Program-made: the position numbers and the translations under genes
Notes under the pieces: generated by a model
Databases searched by the model: none
Seen by the model: the letters and a program-made list of their open reading frames with translations, nothing else
Told to the model about the DNA's origin: nothing
Assembly: GCF_003171515.1 (NCBI RefSeq)
Contig: NC_089392.1
Span: 248,001-312,000, forward strand
Length of the DNA stretch: 64,000 nucleotides
Source: Pyrenophora tritici-repentis
Lineage: Eukaryota; Ascomycota; Dothideomycetes; Pleosporales; Pleosporaceae
Reading direction: 5' to 3'
Part shown: positions 30,869 through 43,238 of the stretch, piece after piece
Layout of the letters: each line of letters starts with the position of its first letter
Numbering within the stretch: position 1 is the stretch's first letter

Positions 30869-32511
30869 GTTTGTTGGTGTTACCGCTGTTGTTGTTGTTG
30901 TTGTTCATATTATTCACTTTTTTCTGAGTTTGTTCTCCCTATCTCCATCCCCTCCAATACACATTCACAATCACAAAACCCATCTTTAACACAAATCCCA
31001 CATCTTCACAAACCCACCCCCCTCTCTTACCTTAACTTATCCCATCCACATGCCCAAATTAAAAATCCTTCCTTTCCTTTCTTTTCCCACAGCGCCACCT
31101 ACCTACCACCCATCTAACTAGTCCCGCGCTTCAACGTTACAACACCCCGGTCGCTAACAACATGACACGCGACCAACGTTTCCATTCCATCTCTTTCTTT
31201 TTCTCAATTCTTCTCCATTTAGACAATCGTCCAAGGTGCATGCGAGAAAGATGAGCTGCCGTGGTAAGTGCGCAGGGTGGAGTAATGAGGCGCGGGACTT
31301 ACTCGGGCGTCTGCAGCTCCCGAGAAGAGAAGCCGGCGCGTAACTATGTATGTATGGTACATATTACTAGCATAGCACAGTTTGCACAGCACAACGACAC
31401 CGTATACATGGACCCTTTCTATCGAGTAAGATATCACAACGCACGCGTCTCGGGAATAACCAGAACAAAAACTACAGTGTGAAGCAAGCTTGCCCTGGTT
31501 ACTCTGCATACCTACAGGTATCAAGTACAGGTATCAAGTCGGCAATTGCAATACACTCACCGTACGTTGTCCGTCAAAATGTGTTACGAGCTCCGTACGG
31601 TGTTTCAGACGCGTGCTGACACAAGCGTTTGATAAAGGGGGAGGGGAGATGAAATGGATAAAGGGACGAGGAGCTTTGTCTTGTTAGTGCTGACGAGGTT
31701 TCGGAAATGTGAAATGTGTGGCGGTGCGGTGCGTGCGTGTGCGGGTGATGGGGGATGGGGGATGATGAGGGATGAAATGAGGGGGTTCGCGTTCGCGTCT
31801 GTCTTGTACCTACCACGTTGGTACCTACACAGCCAGCAACGGCGCCTAACATCCCAGAGTAGTCATGTATAAAAGTTAAGCCATGAAAATCTTATGGTTC
31901 CGCCTACGTCAAGCACGCATACCTCGAACCACACAAATACCGTGCTGCCCGTCGTCGCCCTAACTAACGCTAAACCACACTCATCCATGCCGCTCGCAGT
32001 CCCACACGACACACGTCAGCCACAGCCCACGCGCGAAACCAGCATGGACCCTTTTGAGTTCTAACCACGCGCAAACGCCTTTTGCATGGGAGCTATTAAC
32101 CCCAGTCCCTATTTTGGGGGGATGGACTTGCTTCCGATGGGGGCCGGCGCAAGTGCTACGGAGAGAGCCGGCTGTACCTGGTGCTTTTGGGCGAGACTTG
32201 TTGCATCACTCTCTTACTCTTTTTTTTGGAGCCAGCGGGTTAACCGTTTGGGAAGTATTAGTGATTTGTGTGGCTTCTCTTCGACTTGTTCTCCTCTCTT
32301 CTCGACCTACTCTTGTTGTTGCTTGCTTGCTTACTGCTGTTCTGTCTTCCATTGACATTTCCACTCGTTTTTGGGGCAGAATATCTATTCACTTTCGTCT
32401 TCGTTCGTTTGTCGGTCACGTTCGCGTAACTTTATTGCAGCTGTTTGGACGTGAGAGGAATAGGTCGACATTCGTTTGGTTGGTGTTTGGATCACATAAC
32501 TCGCTCTCATC
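30869..32511. other. Intergenic, low-complexity stretches
   Basis: A (GTT)n run at about 30885-30904, pyrimidine-rich tracts and a GT/GGGAT-rich stretch (31720-31790) are present. Open frames are short and without motifs. The right end is the promoter and leader of the tail-anchored protein gene. Confidence 0.4.
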
Positions 32512-33213
32512 ATGGAGGTAGGCAGACGAAAACCGCAGTCATCTCGAAGAACACAAACTAACACTTCCCAGAACACACAGCAAGAGTTGTATAGCGATTA
32601 CCCGGAAGACACGCAAAGCACATCCCAACGCGAACGCGACACATCATCACCCAGCTCCTCCACCTCGTCCACGACCATCAAGCCGCTACCCTCAATACCG
32701 CACATAGTCCCCTACACAGACGAGGAGCCCTACCGCGATGACCCAACTGCACATGCACCCACACCCACAACATCTTCTGCCCCTCCACCACGCACTCACA
32801 TACCAGAATACCTCCAGCCGTCCCGAGAACCCCCGCGATACCAACCCTACAGCGACTCGCCGCCTCCCACGCCAGCAGCGGGCGATGTACCCCTGGCGAA
32901 CCTCCTATATACGCATACCTATTCGCACTCGACCGAGACTTCATGGCCGCTCATAGACGCGTCGTATCCGGCTGAAGCGCCGCCGTCGTATGCGATTGCG
33001 GTTAGGCAGTCGTACCGCGATACGCTGACGCTGTATCTACCGGGTCCGCAGCATGATTCCGATGAGGAGAGTCAGGCTGGTGCGGATTACATGGGTGCGG
33101 ATGATATCCGGCATAATGTGGAGAAGGTGGTGGCTATGTTTGTGGTGGCTATGATGTTGTTGGTTGCGTCTGGTGTGTTGGGGTGGCTTGCGCTTGGGAG
33201 TGGGATAGTTTGA
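32512..33213 (+). CDS. Proline-rich single-pass (tail-anchored) membrane protein
   Basis: The frame is open from ATG 32512, but a textbook intron (32518-32571, 54 nt; GTAGGC, ACTAAC, CCCAG) follows the second codon and is a multiple of three. The spliced product starts MENTQQELYSDYP and has 215 residues; the unspliced one has 233. The body is Pro/Ser/Thr-rich with no folded domain, includes EAPPSYA (near PPxY, a WW-domain ligand type), and ends in one hydrophobic helix (about 24 residues, VVAMFVVAMMLLVASGVLGWLAL) a few residues from the C terminus. This topology suggests a tail-anchored or type II protein of the secretory pathway. Function is unknown. Confidence 0.65.
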   Translation: MEVGRRKPQSSRRTQTNTSQNTQQELYSDYPEDTQSTSQRERDTSSPSSSTSSTTIKPLPSIPHIVPYTDEEPYRDDPTAHAPTPTTSSAPPPRTHIPEYLQPSREPPRYQPYSDSPPPTPAAGDVPLANLLYTHTYSHSTETSWPLIDASYPAEAPPSYAIAVRQSYRDTLTLYLPGPQHDSDEESQAGADYMGADDIRHNVEKVVAMFVVAMMLLVASGVLGWLALGSGIV

Positions 33214-34076
33214 GAGGGAAGGTCAGAATTGTTTGAGAGACAGTAAGAAAGAAAGAAAGATTGATCAAGATGGAGTTATTAGCATGGTATCAGCGAGCAT
33301 TGTTGGCGACCTTTTTTGGGGCGTTGGATATACGGCGTGTTTTTCTGTTCTGGGTTGCATTCATGGCGCATGATTAGATAGGCCAGCCTTATGGATTGGA
33401 CCCTGGTGTGGAGATTAGTAGGGGATGGTAGTACCGCTTTGGCATGCAACAAAGAAATGTCACTGTTGAGGTGTAAAGCGTCAAACTGATGCAATGTCAG
33501 GTCCGTCTCGTGTAAGCATGTGAGGTGACGATGAGTTTGTTTAAGGAAAAAGAGAGCGGGTTCTCTTGTGGTGGTCGAGGCTGAGTGAGCGAACACAACA
33601 TGGCTACTCACACCTGGCACCTGGCTCATTTGGCGTCTGGTCTGGTCTTGTAGGACGTGGCTGATTCTGAGCGATTCAATTAGTTTGTGGCGTCTCTCCA
33701 GGATGCTGACCGGCCGAGGACCCGCTATTGTGGACAGTCTTGTACCCTACTCTCTCACCCCGCCGCAACAAAGTCCTCAGCAAGCGCCCGGGTCAGCAGC
33801 TATAGACAGCTTCGTCTGCGTTTGCGTCCGCGTCTGCGTCTGCGTCCGCGTCCGCGTCCGCGTCCGCGTCGCCTGGTGCCGAATACGACGGAGACAATTC
33901 ATCCTTGATAGTTGGTCGTCAGGCACTGCGCCGCAGCCCAGTTGGCGGGGCTTCCCTTCACACAGCCTTGGGCCGTTTGGACAGTGCCCAGCTCCATTGT
34001 CAGCCGCAGCAGCTCTCGCAGATATCCTTGATTGCACCCCACCCCAATCTCTCAGCCCGACCTCCCTCTCAGTCTG
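33214..34076. other. Intergenic and leader of the Hsp70-like gene
   Basis: No gene seen. It contains the hexanucleotide tract at 33812-33870, listed separately, about 210 bases before the start codon of the Hsp70-like gene. Confidence 0.4.
33812..33870. repeat. GTCCGC/GTCTGC hexanucleotide repeat
   Basis: About nine to ten copies of a 6-bp unit GT(C/T)(C/T)GC in a row, more uniform toward the right end. Being a multiple of three it leaves all frames open, which explains several spurious Arg/Val-repeat frames here. Confidence 0.85.
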
Positions 34077-36504
34077 ATGACTTCCATGAACGCCCGTTTT
34101 AAGAACCTAGTGGGTTCGAAGAGAAAGAGTTCACACAACCCCTCGCCCCAGCCTGCTGCCAATTCAAACACACCAACTGGTCACCAACGGCCCACGTCGC
34201 TGTCGCCCCAGGCCTCAAACTCGAGCTCCTCGTCGCTCCCCATGAACAACCAACAGAATCCCCTGGGTCGCCCGCCCTCGTACACGTACGCTCCGCCGGG
34301 TACGCTGGGTGCGCCGCCGCAACAACACGGCCGCCCTGCCAGTCCGCTACCGCCCATTAACACGGCTGCGCCAGGCTATCCCGCCCAGCAACCGCCCATG
34401 GGGTACCCGCCTCAGCCTGGTCCGCCTGGCTATCCTCCCCAGGGCCCTCCAGGCGCGGGCGGCTACGGCGGGGGTTATGGGGCTCCGCCGCCGGGCGCTC
34501 CTGCTCATGGGCCGCCTGCGGCTTACAACCGGCCCTCGAACATGGCAGAGGTAGCGGGAGAGGGTCGCTCAAAGGCCCAGCTCATCGTCGGCATCGACTT
34601 TGTGAGTTAGCCCCAGGTTGCGTGGACGCGCATCAGCTAATCGCGACAAACAGGGCACCACCTTTTCCGGTGTCGCATTCGCCTTTGCTACCAACACCGA
34701 GGCCAAGGAGGACATCATCACCGAGTGGCCCGGCGCCGGCAACCAAACCAAGCAAAAGGTGCGTAATCGCGTGTTGCGCCCGCGTGTGTCCGCGTGTTGT
34801 GGCTAATCCCCCTCCCAGATCCCCACGGTGCTCTACTACGACCAGTACCAAAAGGTTGTAGGATGGGGACCTGACATTGCTGATGCCCTGGCTCCGACCG
34901 GCTACCCCAAGCCGGGTGTGCAAAAGGTCGAGTGGTTTAAGTTGCAACTGATGCTGTCCGGAAACACATACATAGACCCCATCAACCTCCCACCGCTACC
35001 TCCGGGCAAGTCTGAGATCGATGTGGCCGCCGACTACCTCTTCCACCTGCGGCAGGCGATGCGCAACCAGCTGCAAAAGACGCTGGGTGAGGTCTTCAAC
35101 CGCGAGGAGCGCAACATCAGATACTACCTGACAGTACCCGCCATCTGGAACGATGCTGGCAAGGCTGCAACACGTGCCGCTGCCATCCAAGCTGGATTCC
35201 TCCGCGACGAAAACGACAACAGGCTGACACTCATTACCGAGCCCGAGGCTGCCGCCATGTTTTGTTCAAAGACTGGTCTTCTGAACCTCAAGATACACGA
35301 CGCCGTGCTCATCGTCGACTGCGGTGGTGGTACCGTCGATCTAATCGCCTACGAAGTCGAAGAGGAACAGCCCTTTTCCGTCGCAGAGTGCACAGCAGGA
35401 TCCGGTGACTCATGCGGATCTACCGCGCTCAACCGCAACTTTAGCAACATTCTCCGAGCCAAGATCAGAAAGATGAAACTTCCTGACGGCTCAAAGACGG
35501 CCGGCAAGGTCTACGCAAAGTGCATCATGGACTTTGAGAACCGGATAAAGGCCGACTTCCGTAACAACGGGCAAAAGTGGGCTGTCGACGTTGGCATCGA
35601 GGCTGAGTTTCCCGAGGCGGGAATCGAAGAAGGCTACATGACATTTACCAACGAGGAGATTCTACAGTGTTTCGAGCCCGTGGTGAACCGCATCTTGGAG
35701 CTAGTCAGGAATCAAATCATAGCCATTCAAGCACAAAACAGGGCATTACAGGTAAGCACCTCTATATCGATCAAGTAGAGCTCGAATGTTAATGCTAACC
35801 AAACACAGAACGTCCTAGTCGTCGGCGGATTCGGCGCCTCAGAATACCTCTTCCAACAAATCAAACTCCACGTGCCCCCACAATTCCAATCCAAAGTCGT
35901 CCGACCCATGGACTCAGTCGCGGCCATTGTCAAAGGCGCAGTCACAGCAGGCATCACGGAGCGCATCGTCACGCACCGTGTGGCACGCAGACATTACCTC
36001 ATGGCCACACTGCAGCCCTTTAAAGAGGGCCACCACCCAGAACAATACCGCGTCCCCTCGCTCGACGGCAAAGACCGCTGCAAATACACACGCCAGATAT
36101 TTGTGCAAAAGGGCCAGCGCGTCAAGATTGGCGAACCGGTTAAAGTATCATTTTTTAGACAGGTTGCCCCCGGTGCTACGCTCATGTATGAGGATATTCT
36201 TTATGCGTGTGATGATGATGTTTGTCCCGAGTATACGAAGGATCCTCGTAAGTTCATCTACTCCTTTTTTTTGAGTTGTGGTGTGTGCTAATATGAATGC
36301 GCAGGTATCAAGGAAGTCGTAACACTAACATCGGACCTGTCGCGCAAAAATCTCGAAAAGGACTTTGAACGCATGGATACGCCGCAGGGCACGTTTTATC
36401 GTGTTTACTTTGACATCTATCTCACGCTTGATGGGTCAGAGTTTAATGCTGAGTTGGTGTGTCAGGGTGAGGTTATGGGTCGTTGTACGGCGAGATTTAG
36501 GTAG
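34077..36504 (+). CDS. Hsp70-like ATPase (HSPA12-type) with Pro-rich N-terminal extension
   Basis: Five exons: 34077-34601, 34654-34758, 34819-35751, 35809-36247 and 36305-36504, giving 733 residues; all junctions are GT-AG and in phase. Residues 1-165 are Ser/Pro/Gly/Tyr-rich (repeats of GYPP/PPGAP). The actin-fold ATPase follows: phosphate-1 motif IVGIDFGTTFSGVAF, built across the first intron; YYLTVPAIW; ITEPEAAAM; phosphate-2 VLIVDCGGGTVDLI; and adenosine motif NVLVVGGFGASEYL, built across the third intron. There is no typical Hsp70 substrate-binding domain or EEVD tail, so it belongs to the divergent HSPA12-like group common in fungi. It is probably cytosolic; client and role are unknown. 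The ATG at 34077 is used because the preceding in-frame codons fall in the leader. Confidence 0.9.
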
Positions 36505-37563
36505 AAGTGCGTGACACGACACGACGGCTTGGAGAGAAGTGTTGTATGTGGGTCTGTCCAAGGGCTTTTGGACCAACATGACTGTTCTTGTCGTGGTTGC
36601 TACACGATGATATCCTTTTTTACTGAGGGGAGGGAGGGCATAATGGGGTTGGGTTTGCTTTCTAACGATTTTTTTTCGCACGTGGAAAAAAGTTTCTAGG
36701 TAGGGGAGGGGCCTGAGGCTTAGAGCTCAAAGCTTAGGGTCGGGCTTAAGGGTTTCTTAGAGCGAATGGATTGCGAGAGAGAGAGAGAGAGAGACGGAAT
36801 CATACATATATACTACTACTGGTATTTTTACCACCTCCCCACCCCACGCTTTGGATAAAGAAGAGAGAGAGAGAGAGAGAGAGCGTATCAAGGGGGGAGA
36901 TGGGAGATTTGGTAGCGGCGGAGACTGGTTTTTTTCTTTTCTTCCTTCTTTTCTTGACTTGACGAGTAAGAGTAAGATGTAGTTTTGATAACATCATACT
37001 CCCCCTCCTTTAGTAAAACGGCAATAAAGTATTTGAATATCTTCTTATTAGTGCATCCACTTCACCTCACTTACATACTTCAACAATGGCAAAGTCAAGT
37101 TAAGTCAAGTTATACATACAGCATGTAACTATCTATATCCGCCACGTTTTTTTATCCTGCTTCAACCCTCCCTCCTTTCCCTCCCCACATCCCTTCTCCT
37201 CCCTTTCCCACGGCTTCACTACATTCACTCATATATTCATATTCCCTTTCAATTCCGAAGATTGAAGATTTACAAAAAGTTCAAGTTAAATTTTTTCCCT
37301 TCTTTACCCCAGCTCTTGGGATATTTTGCTGATCTCACTAAAGCTTAAAATAGATCAAGTGTTCCACTCATATTTCACTCAAGTATCCTCTCACACTTCC
37401 CTGTCTTCTTATCCGCTGTAATCCCATGACCCTCGCGGACAAGATTGAAGAGAAAGAGATCAACGCCAACGCTCTTAAATGCAAAAAAATGTTTAGAGTT
37501 GTGGATATCACGACCGTAAACTACCCAGCCTTAGCCCAGACCAACTCATCCATCCATCCATCA
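36505..37563. other. Convergent intergenic region
   Basis: Lies between the 3' ends of the Hsp70-like gene and the TAF4 gene. It holds GA-dinucleotide runs near 36774-36794 and 36862-36884 and T/C-rich tracts. No gene is supported; a short plus-strand frame from 37426 overlaps the TAF4 3' end. Confidence 0.4.
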
Positions 37564-39532
37564 TCAAACACGACCCGGAACCCCAACAGCAGGAGAATGC
37601 GACTTTTGCTTGCTGGACGCATCTGGTCTAGAATCTTTATCTGTATTCTTCATTCTAGCCAAAAGAACATGCAGAGTCTTCTTTTCCCTGCCGTCGTTGT
37701 CCAGCACGTGAATGAGGTCGCGGAGTTGGATACCAGCGCCCGTGTCAGTCCGTTCAATGGCCTCGCCGAATTTGCGCTTGCGGCCCATGAGCGCCTTGTC
37801 CGGGGCTTGCACGGTGGGAGTAGTGGTGCCGCTGGGTGCTGCTGTGGCTGTGGGACGGGGAGTTGAGGCACCGGATGCTACACCTGATGCTGCGCCGCCT
37901 CCGCCTCCGCCTCCGCCGCCGCCGCCAGTCATCCAGGAGTATTTCTTCTTCTTGCCGCCGAGGGCCATGCTGGCGGTTTCGTTTGCTTTGCCGAAGACGA
38001 CCACGTCGGATTGGCTTTGCTTTTTTGCTGCTGCGAGCGCTTTCTTGGTTACGGGTTCGGGGAGGGGTATCGGTATGGCGGGGGTATCTGCTGGTGTTGC
38101 TGATGCGCCTGCTTGGCGTTGGGTGCGTTTGCGGAGGCGCTCTTGCTCCCACTTGTAGTCGTCGTTTACACGCTTTACGAGGGCTGTGACGACGCGGTTG
38201 GGGTTCTGGTACGTCCTTTGTGGTGTGGGGGGCGCTTCGCTTGGGGGTGTTGGTAGGCGTGCTGCATTTGGGAGACCTGGGCATGTTAGCGGTTATGTGA
38301 AGGGTAGCAAAGGCAGACCGACCCTTGCTTGCTGTAGTCGTGGGGCTGACAGCACTGTCGGGCGCTTCCCACGGTGTCTTCAAGATGTTGACGGGCGGAG
38401 CCATCTTCTCTTGAGCATCCCGCTCTACAACTGCGATATCGACCAGTTGAGGTGGGATGAGGCCATGTGAAGTGTTCTGCCGGCCTTGACATAGAGCAAA
38501 CGCGTCCTCCACAACGGTCCGCACGCGCTCTTCAGCAGCTAGCGATATTAAGGTAAGGATCTCCACGAGCGGAGCATTCTGGTTAAGTAAGCTTGCTGCC
38601 TCCAATCCGATAATCTGCTCGCCGTCTGAGCCGGCTCGAGTGGTGCGCTTAATCTCCTGCTGGCCCTTGTCCGGTATCTTATCGAACAAGCCATCCACAT
38701 TGATGGAAATGCCGTGGTCGTACCCGCGCTTCGCAATCCTATGTCTGAGCACACTTGCAGACAAGAAAGGGTCGTTTAGAGGTTGCTGTGCCGACTCGTT
38801 CAGAATACGAGCCGCTTGTTCATGCTTCCTGATGAACTCTGCCTGTTGCTGCTCTTCCGTCATCTCCTGACTGAGCGCGCCCGTTCCTTGGTATGCGCCA
38901 TGGCCAGATTGCTGACCCCAATTGTTAAAACTGTTATTCGCAGACGCTGTAGATCCTGTGGCCTGCGAGTTGAAGCTCCTGTAGTTGTGCAGCAAGTTGT
39001 CCTCCTCGGCGCGTAAATCAATTCCGGATCCAGTAAGTACATCGCTGATGTTGTTAACGTCCAGGTCGCGCGCATTCGCCTTTTCTAATTCGGAGCTGTC
39101 TCCAGTCTTGCTATACGGGAGCTTGGGTGGGGGCATAGAGCTCTGCGGCGCCGGTTGTGGTGCATTGGGATGCTGGTAAGGCTGCGGCTGGTGGAACGGC
39201 GGGGGGTGCATAGCGGCAGGTGAGGTCGGTAGGGAATTATAGCCGGGCGTCTGGGGAGATGTGGTATATGGTGAAGGAGGGTAGGTCGGCGCGTTAGGAA
39301 TCGCAAATGGGGATTGGTAAGGCGCGGGCGATGGCGGGTTGGGCGACAGTCGCTGCCGCTTGTTCGGAGGGATGCCGCTTCCCATGGTTGGAGATATGAC
39401 TGGTGGTGAGTGCTGGTAGTTTTGCGGTGAGAAGGTGCGCTGTTGTTGGTGGTGGTGAAGATTCTGAGTCTGCACTGGCGGTGGTGGCTGCTGCTGGCCA
39501 TGCGGCGGGTACTGGTTCTGGTTGTAGGCCAT
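37564..39532 (-). CDS. TAF4: TFIID subunit TAF4
   Basis: Two exons: 38323-39532 and 37564-38276, joined over a 46-nt intron (38277-38322; the donor GTCGGT is weak, the acceptor is CCCAG), giving 640 residues. Without the splice the frame goes on into a basic non-family sequence. The N-terminal ~150 residues are Pro/Gln/Tyr-rich. The TAF4 homology region then begins with DVLTGSGIDLRAEEDNLL, runs through DPFLSASVLRHRIAKRGYD and the histone-fold-like stretch LLNQNAPLVEILTLISLAAEERVRT, and ends with the conserved LRDLIHVLDND near the C terminus. Gly runs and a Ser/Thr/Pro linker lie between. TAF4 pairs with TAF12 inside TFIID for RNA polymerase II initiation in the nucleus. It shares its 5' spacer with YSH1. 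Confidence 0.88.
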
Positions 39533-39963
39533 AGTAGGCAGCCCGTCCCCTACGGGGAGTTGCGCAGGCGGAAATCGTCTATATGCGTGTCATACGGGAG
39601 CAGTAAAGGTCCAGGCTGATGGCGATGGCGATTTTACGTGTTGATCGGGCAGGCGCGGTGGTGATTCGGAAGGCGCGTCGTCTGGCATGTCTCGGTGGAA
39701 AGAGCGACCAGGTTCAGTATAGAATGCACGACTATGCACGGGCCCCAACGCGAGCCTTGGCATACGCGCGAGACAAAGGCGAACCGTAACGGCCTTTGGA
39801 CAATCACTTCGCCCTCACTCGACGCTGCCGCCAATTTATTTCCACCCTCCGTCACCGCAGATTAAGGTGTCGATTAGTGCTGCGAAGCTGTTTCCTAGGA
39901 AATTAATCTGCATTATACCAGTCCTCGTAGTCACTCGACGCGTCACCCATATAGCTCGTAATT
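39533..39963. promoter_or_regulatory. Divergent promoter region of TAF4 and YSH1
   Basis: 431 bases separate the two start codons, so both genes must draw on this region. No TATA box is evident, as is usual for housekeeping fungal genes. The boundary of each promoter cannot be set by eye. Confidence 0.5.
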
Positions 39964-42900
39964 ATGGCGGCAAAGAGGAAGGCAGCGTCCATGGCGCCCG
40001 AGGACGACGACCCCATAGATCCATCTGATGAGCTCATGTTTCTTTGCCTTGGCGGTGGTAACGAAGTCGGCCGCTCATGTCACATCATCCAGTACAAGGG
40101 CAAGACGGTCATGGTGCGCATACGATCCGCATCTCATGCGCCAACTATGCTAATACGAGACAGCTCGATGCCGGTATGCATCCTGCGCACGAAGGCTTGT
40201 CCGCCATGCCCTTTTACGACGACTTCGATCTCAGCACTGTAGATGTGCTACTAATATCACAGTATGTATACGCGTGTCCTGCTTGTCATGGTAGTTGGGG
40301 TTTGGCGCATCACTGGAGTCGGAACATGAGCGCGCAAAGGGCACTCGCACTTCAGCGACTTGTATATCACTATCAATGGAATTATATTTGCATCCTCCCC
40401 TTCGACTTCGATGATGTGCCATTCCTCGGTTCCCACGCACCCATCTACCACTTTGGTCTCTTTAGATTGTCCTTGTATTCGAGCAATCGTCCAGTGTGCT
40501 AACAATAGCTAGTTTTCACGTCGACCATGCCGCTTCTCTGCCCTACGTGCTTGCTAAGACGAACTTCAAGGGCCGCGTCTTCATGACACATCCCACCAAG
40601 GCCATCTACAAGTGGCTTATCCAAGACTCTGTCCGCGTGGGCAACATGTCAAGCAATTCCGAGACCAAGATACAAATGTACACTGAAGCCGACCATCTCA
40701 ACACCTACCCGATGATTGAGTCCATCGACTTTTATACTACACACACTGTAGCTGGTGTCCGGATTACACCATATCCCGCAGGCCACGTATTAGGAGCAGC
40801 CATGTTCCTGATGGAGATTGCAGGTCTGAAGATATTGTTCACTGGAGACTACTCGCGAGAGGATGACCGACATTTGGTATCGGCCTCTGTACCAGCTGGC
40901 GTCAAGGTTGATGTGCTCATCACCGAGTCAACCTTTGGTATTTCAATGCACACGCCGCGTGTTGAGCGAGAAGCACAGCTTATGAAGGCAATCACCGACG
41001 TTCTCAACCGCGGTGGCCGAGCTCTTCTCCCAGTTTTCGCTCTAGGCCGAGCTCAAGAGCTGTTGCTTATCCTGGATGAATATTGGAGCAAGCATCCAGA
41101 GGTCCAAAAGATACCCATCTACTACAACTCCAGCTTAGCCCGGAAGTGTATGCAAGTCTACCAAACCTACGTCTCCGCCATGAACGACAACATCAAGCGT
41201 CTGTTCGCTGAGCGGATGGCTGAAGCGGAGGCTGCAGGAGACACTGGACGACGTGGAGCTTGGGACTTTAAGTTTGTGAGGTCACTCAAGAGTCTTGAAC
41301 GTTTTGATGACTTGGGAGGTTGTGTCATGCTTGCTTCGCCTGGTATGATGCAATCTGGTACTTCTCGTGAGCTGCTTGAGAGATGGGCACCCGATCCAAG
41401 GAACGGTGTCATCATTACCGGTTATTCCGTCGAAGGCACAATGGCGAAGCAAATCGTTCACGAGCCAGATCAAATTCCTGCAATTATGACGCGAGCCAGC
41501 AACACAGCACGACGTCCAGGTCAGCGAGAAAACGAACAAACCATGATACCCCGTCGATGCACAGTCCAAGAATACAGCTTTGCAGCTCACGTTGACGGAA
41601 AGGAAAATATGGAGTTTGTGCAAGAGGTAGCAGCACCAGTTGTCGTAAGTTGCCTTTACCTTTACTTTGCCTGGAAGATTGTACTAACGCCATTTCTAGA
41701 TCCTTGTTCATGGTGAGAAAGGTAACATGACGCGTCTCAAATCCAAACTTCTCTCTTTCAACGCTCAAAAGGCCATTCCCACAAAGATCTACTCCCCTGC
41801 AAACTGCGAAGAGCTCCGCATCCCCTTCAAGACCGATAAGATCGCCAAGGTAGTGGGAAAACTAGCCTCCATCGCACCGCCTTTACCACGCTCCCTGACT
41901 CCCGGTGGCAGTGAAATAGACCAAAAGGGAGGCAAGGGAGACGAAAGTGAGAGGGTAGATTTGATTAGCGGAGTGTTGATCCAGAACGACTTCAAGATCA
42001 GTCTGATGGCGCCAGAAGATCTGAAAGAATACGCTGGCTTGACCACAACAACCATTCTCTGCAGGCAACATCTCACCCTCAGTGCCGCAGGCATCGACCT
42101 GATACGATGGGCGCTCGAGGGCACATTCGGCGCCATCAAAGAGTCCAGTCTCACCGACGCCGCAGTCAACGGCAAGATGAACGGCGCGGAAAACGGCCAC
42201 AAGGAAGAAGAAGCCGACGAAGAAGTCAACAGAACACAAACCAAATTCACAATCATGGACTGCGTCAGCGTCTTGGTGAAAAACGGCGGCCGCGTAGAAG
42301 TCGAGTGGGAGGGAAATGTCATCAACGATGGAATCGCAGATGCCGTTCTCGCCGTCTTGTTTACTGTTGAATCTTCTCCTGCGGCCGTACGACGTAAGTA
42401 CCCCGAACTCCGTGCCTACATAACCCCCTCCCAAAGAAAGACATGAAATTAACGAACAAACAGAATCCTCAAAACAACACTCACACAGCCACCACACCGA
42501 CGACAAAAATAGCAACGACGACTCCATCAACCTAACCCACCGCTTCAAAACCCCTCACCCCCATCACACCCCCGACCCTTCCACTCGCCTTGCCCGCCTC
42601 TTCCTCTTCCTCGAAGCCCAATTCGGCGAAGAAGCCGTCCGCCCCATCACCCTGCCGCGCAACAGTACCACAACCGCGACCGCAAACGGGACGCCCGCAG
42701 CCGCTCCCTCACCACCCCCCTCCGACACAAAGTTCCTCAGCAGCGTCGCCGGCCTACCCCTGTCCAACGACGGCGACGACATGCCAGACGTAGACGACCA
42801 ATTGTCAGCACAGGACAGAGCAGAGTTGAAGCGGTTGCATCATTTGGGGATACCGGTTCCGGGGGTGGAAATCAAGTTTGATCGGTTTGTCGCCAAGGTT

Positions 42901-43005
42901 TGGTTGGAGGATCTGGAGGTCGAGTGTGCGAATAATGCGTTGAGGGCGAGGGTTAAGGCTGTTGTTGAGAGGGGGGTTGAGACGGTTAGTGGACTTTGGG
43001 TTTGA
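39964..43005 (+). CDS. YSH1: Endoribonuclease YSH1 (CPSF73), mRNA 3'-end cleavage
   Basis: Five exons: 39964-40113, 40164-40261, 40513-41644, 41700-42393 and 42464-43005, giving 871 residues. This metallo-beta-lactamase/beta-CASP nuclease cuts pre-mRNA at the poly(A) site within CPF/CPSF. Visible motifs: LGGGNEVGRS; the zinc ligands HFHVDH (H83-x-H85-x-D87-H88), whose first His codon is split by intron 2; LFTGDYSRE; ITESTFG; the beta-CASP RALLPVFALGRAQELLLIL; YYNSSLARKCM; and LASPGMMQSG. The C-terminal CPSF73-100_C region is extended by an Asn/His-rich and Pro-rich linker (about residues 690-790) and ends with a conserved FDRFVAKVWLEDLEVEC block. Intron 2 is long (251 nt); the others are 50-70 nt. 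Confidence 0.93.
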
Positions 43006-43238
43006 GTGTGGGTTTGAGGGGAGGGGAGGTGGGAGGTGGGAGGGCAGGTCGGGTTTAGGACACAGCACGCGCGTAAGTGGAGACTTTGGTGTAGTGTGTG
43101 GATTGGAGGATGTGGGAAAACAGATTATGGTATTTCCTTTCCTTTTCCGCCTAGTCATACAAAAATTAGATAACCAGGTTTAAGATGTATCTCCCCCTAT
43201 CATATCCCACCTCCCCCCCCTTCTTTTCTTCCCATCCA

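Noticed and set aside
33814..34037. Arg/Val or Thr/Gln repeat proteins over the hexanucleotide tract
   Set aside because: The tract is a multiple of three, so every frame stays open; no sign of translation.
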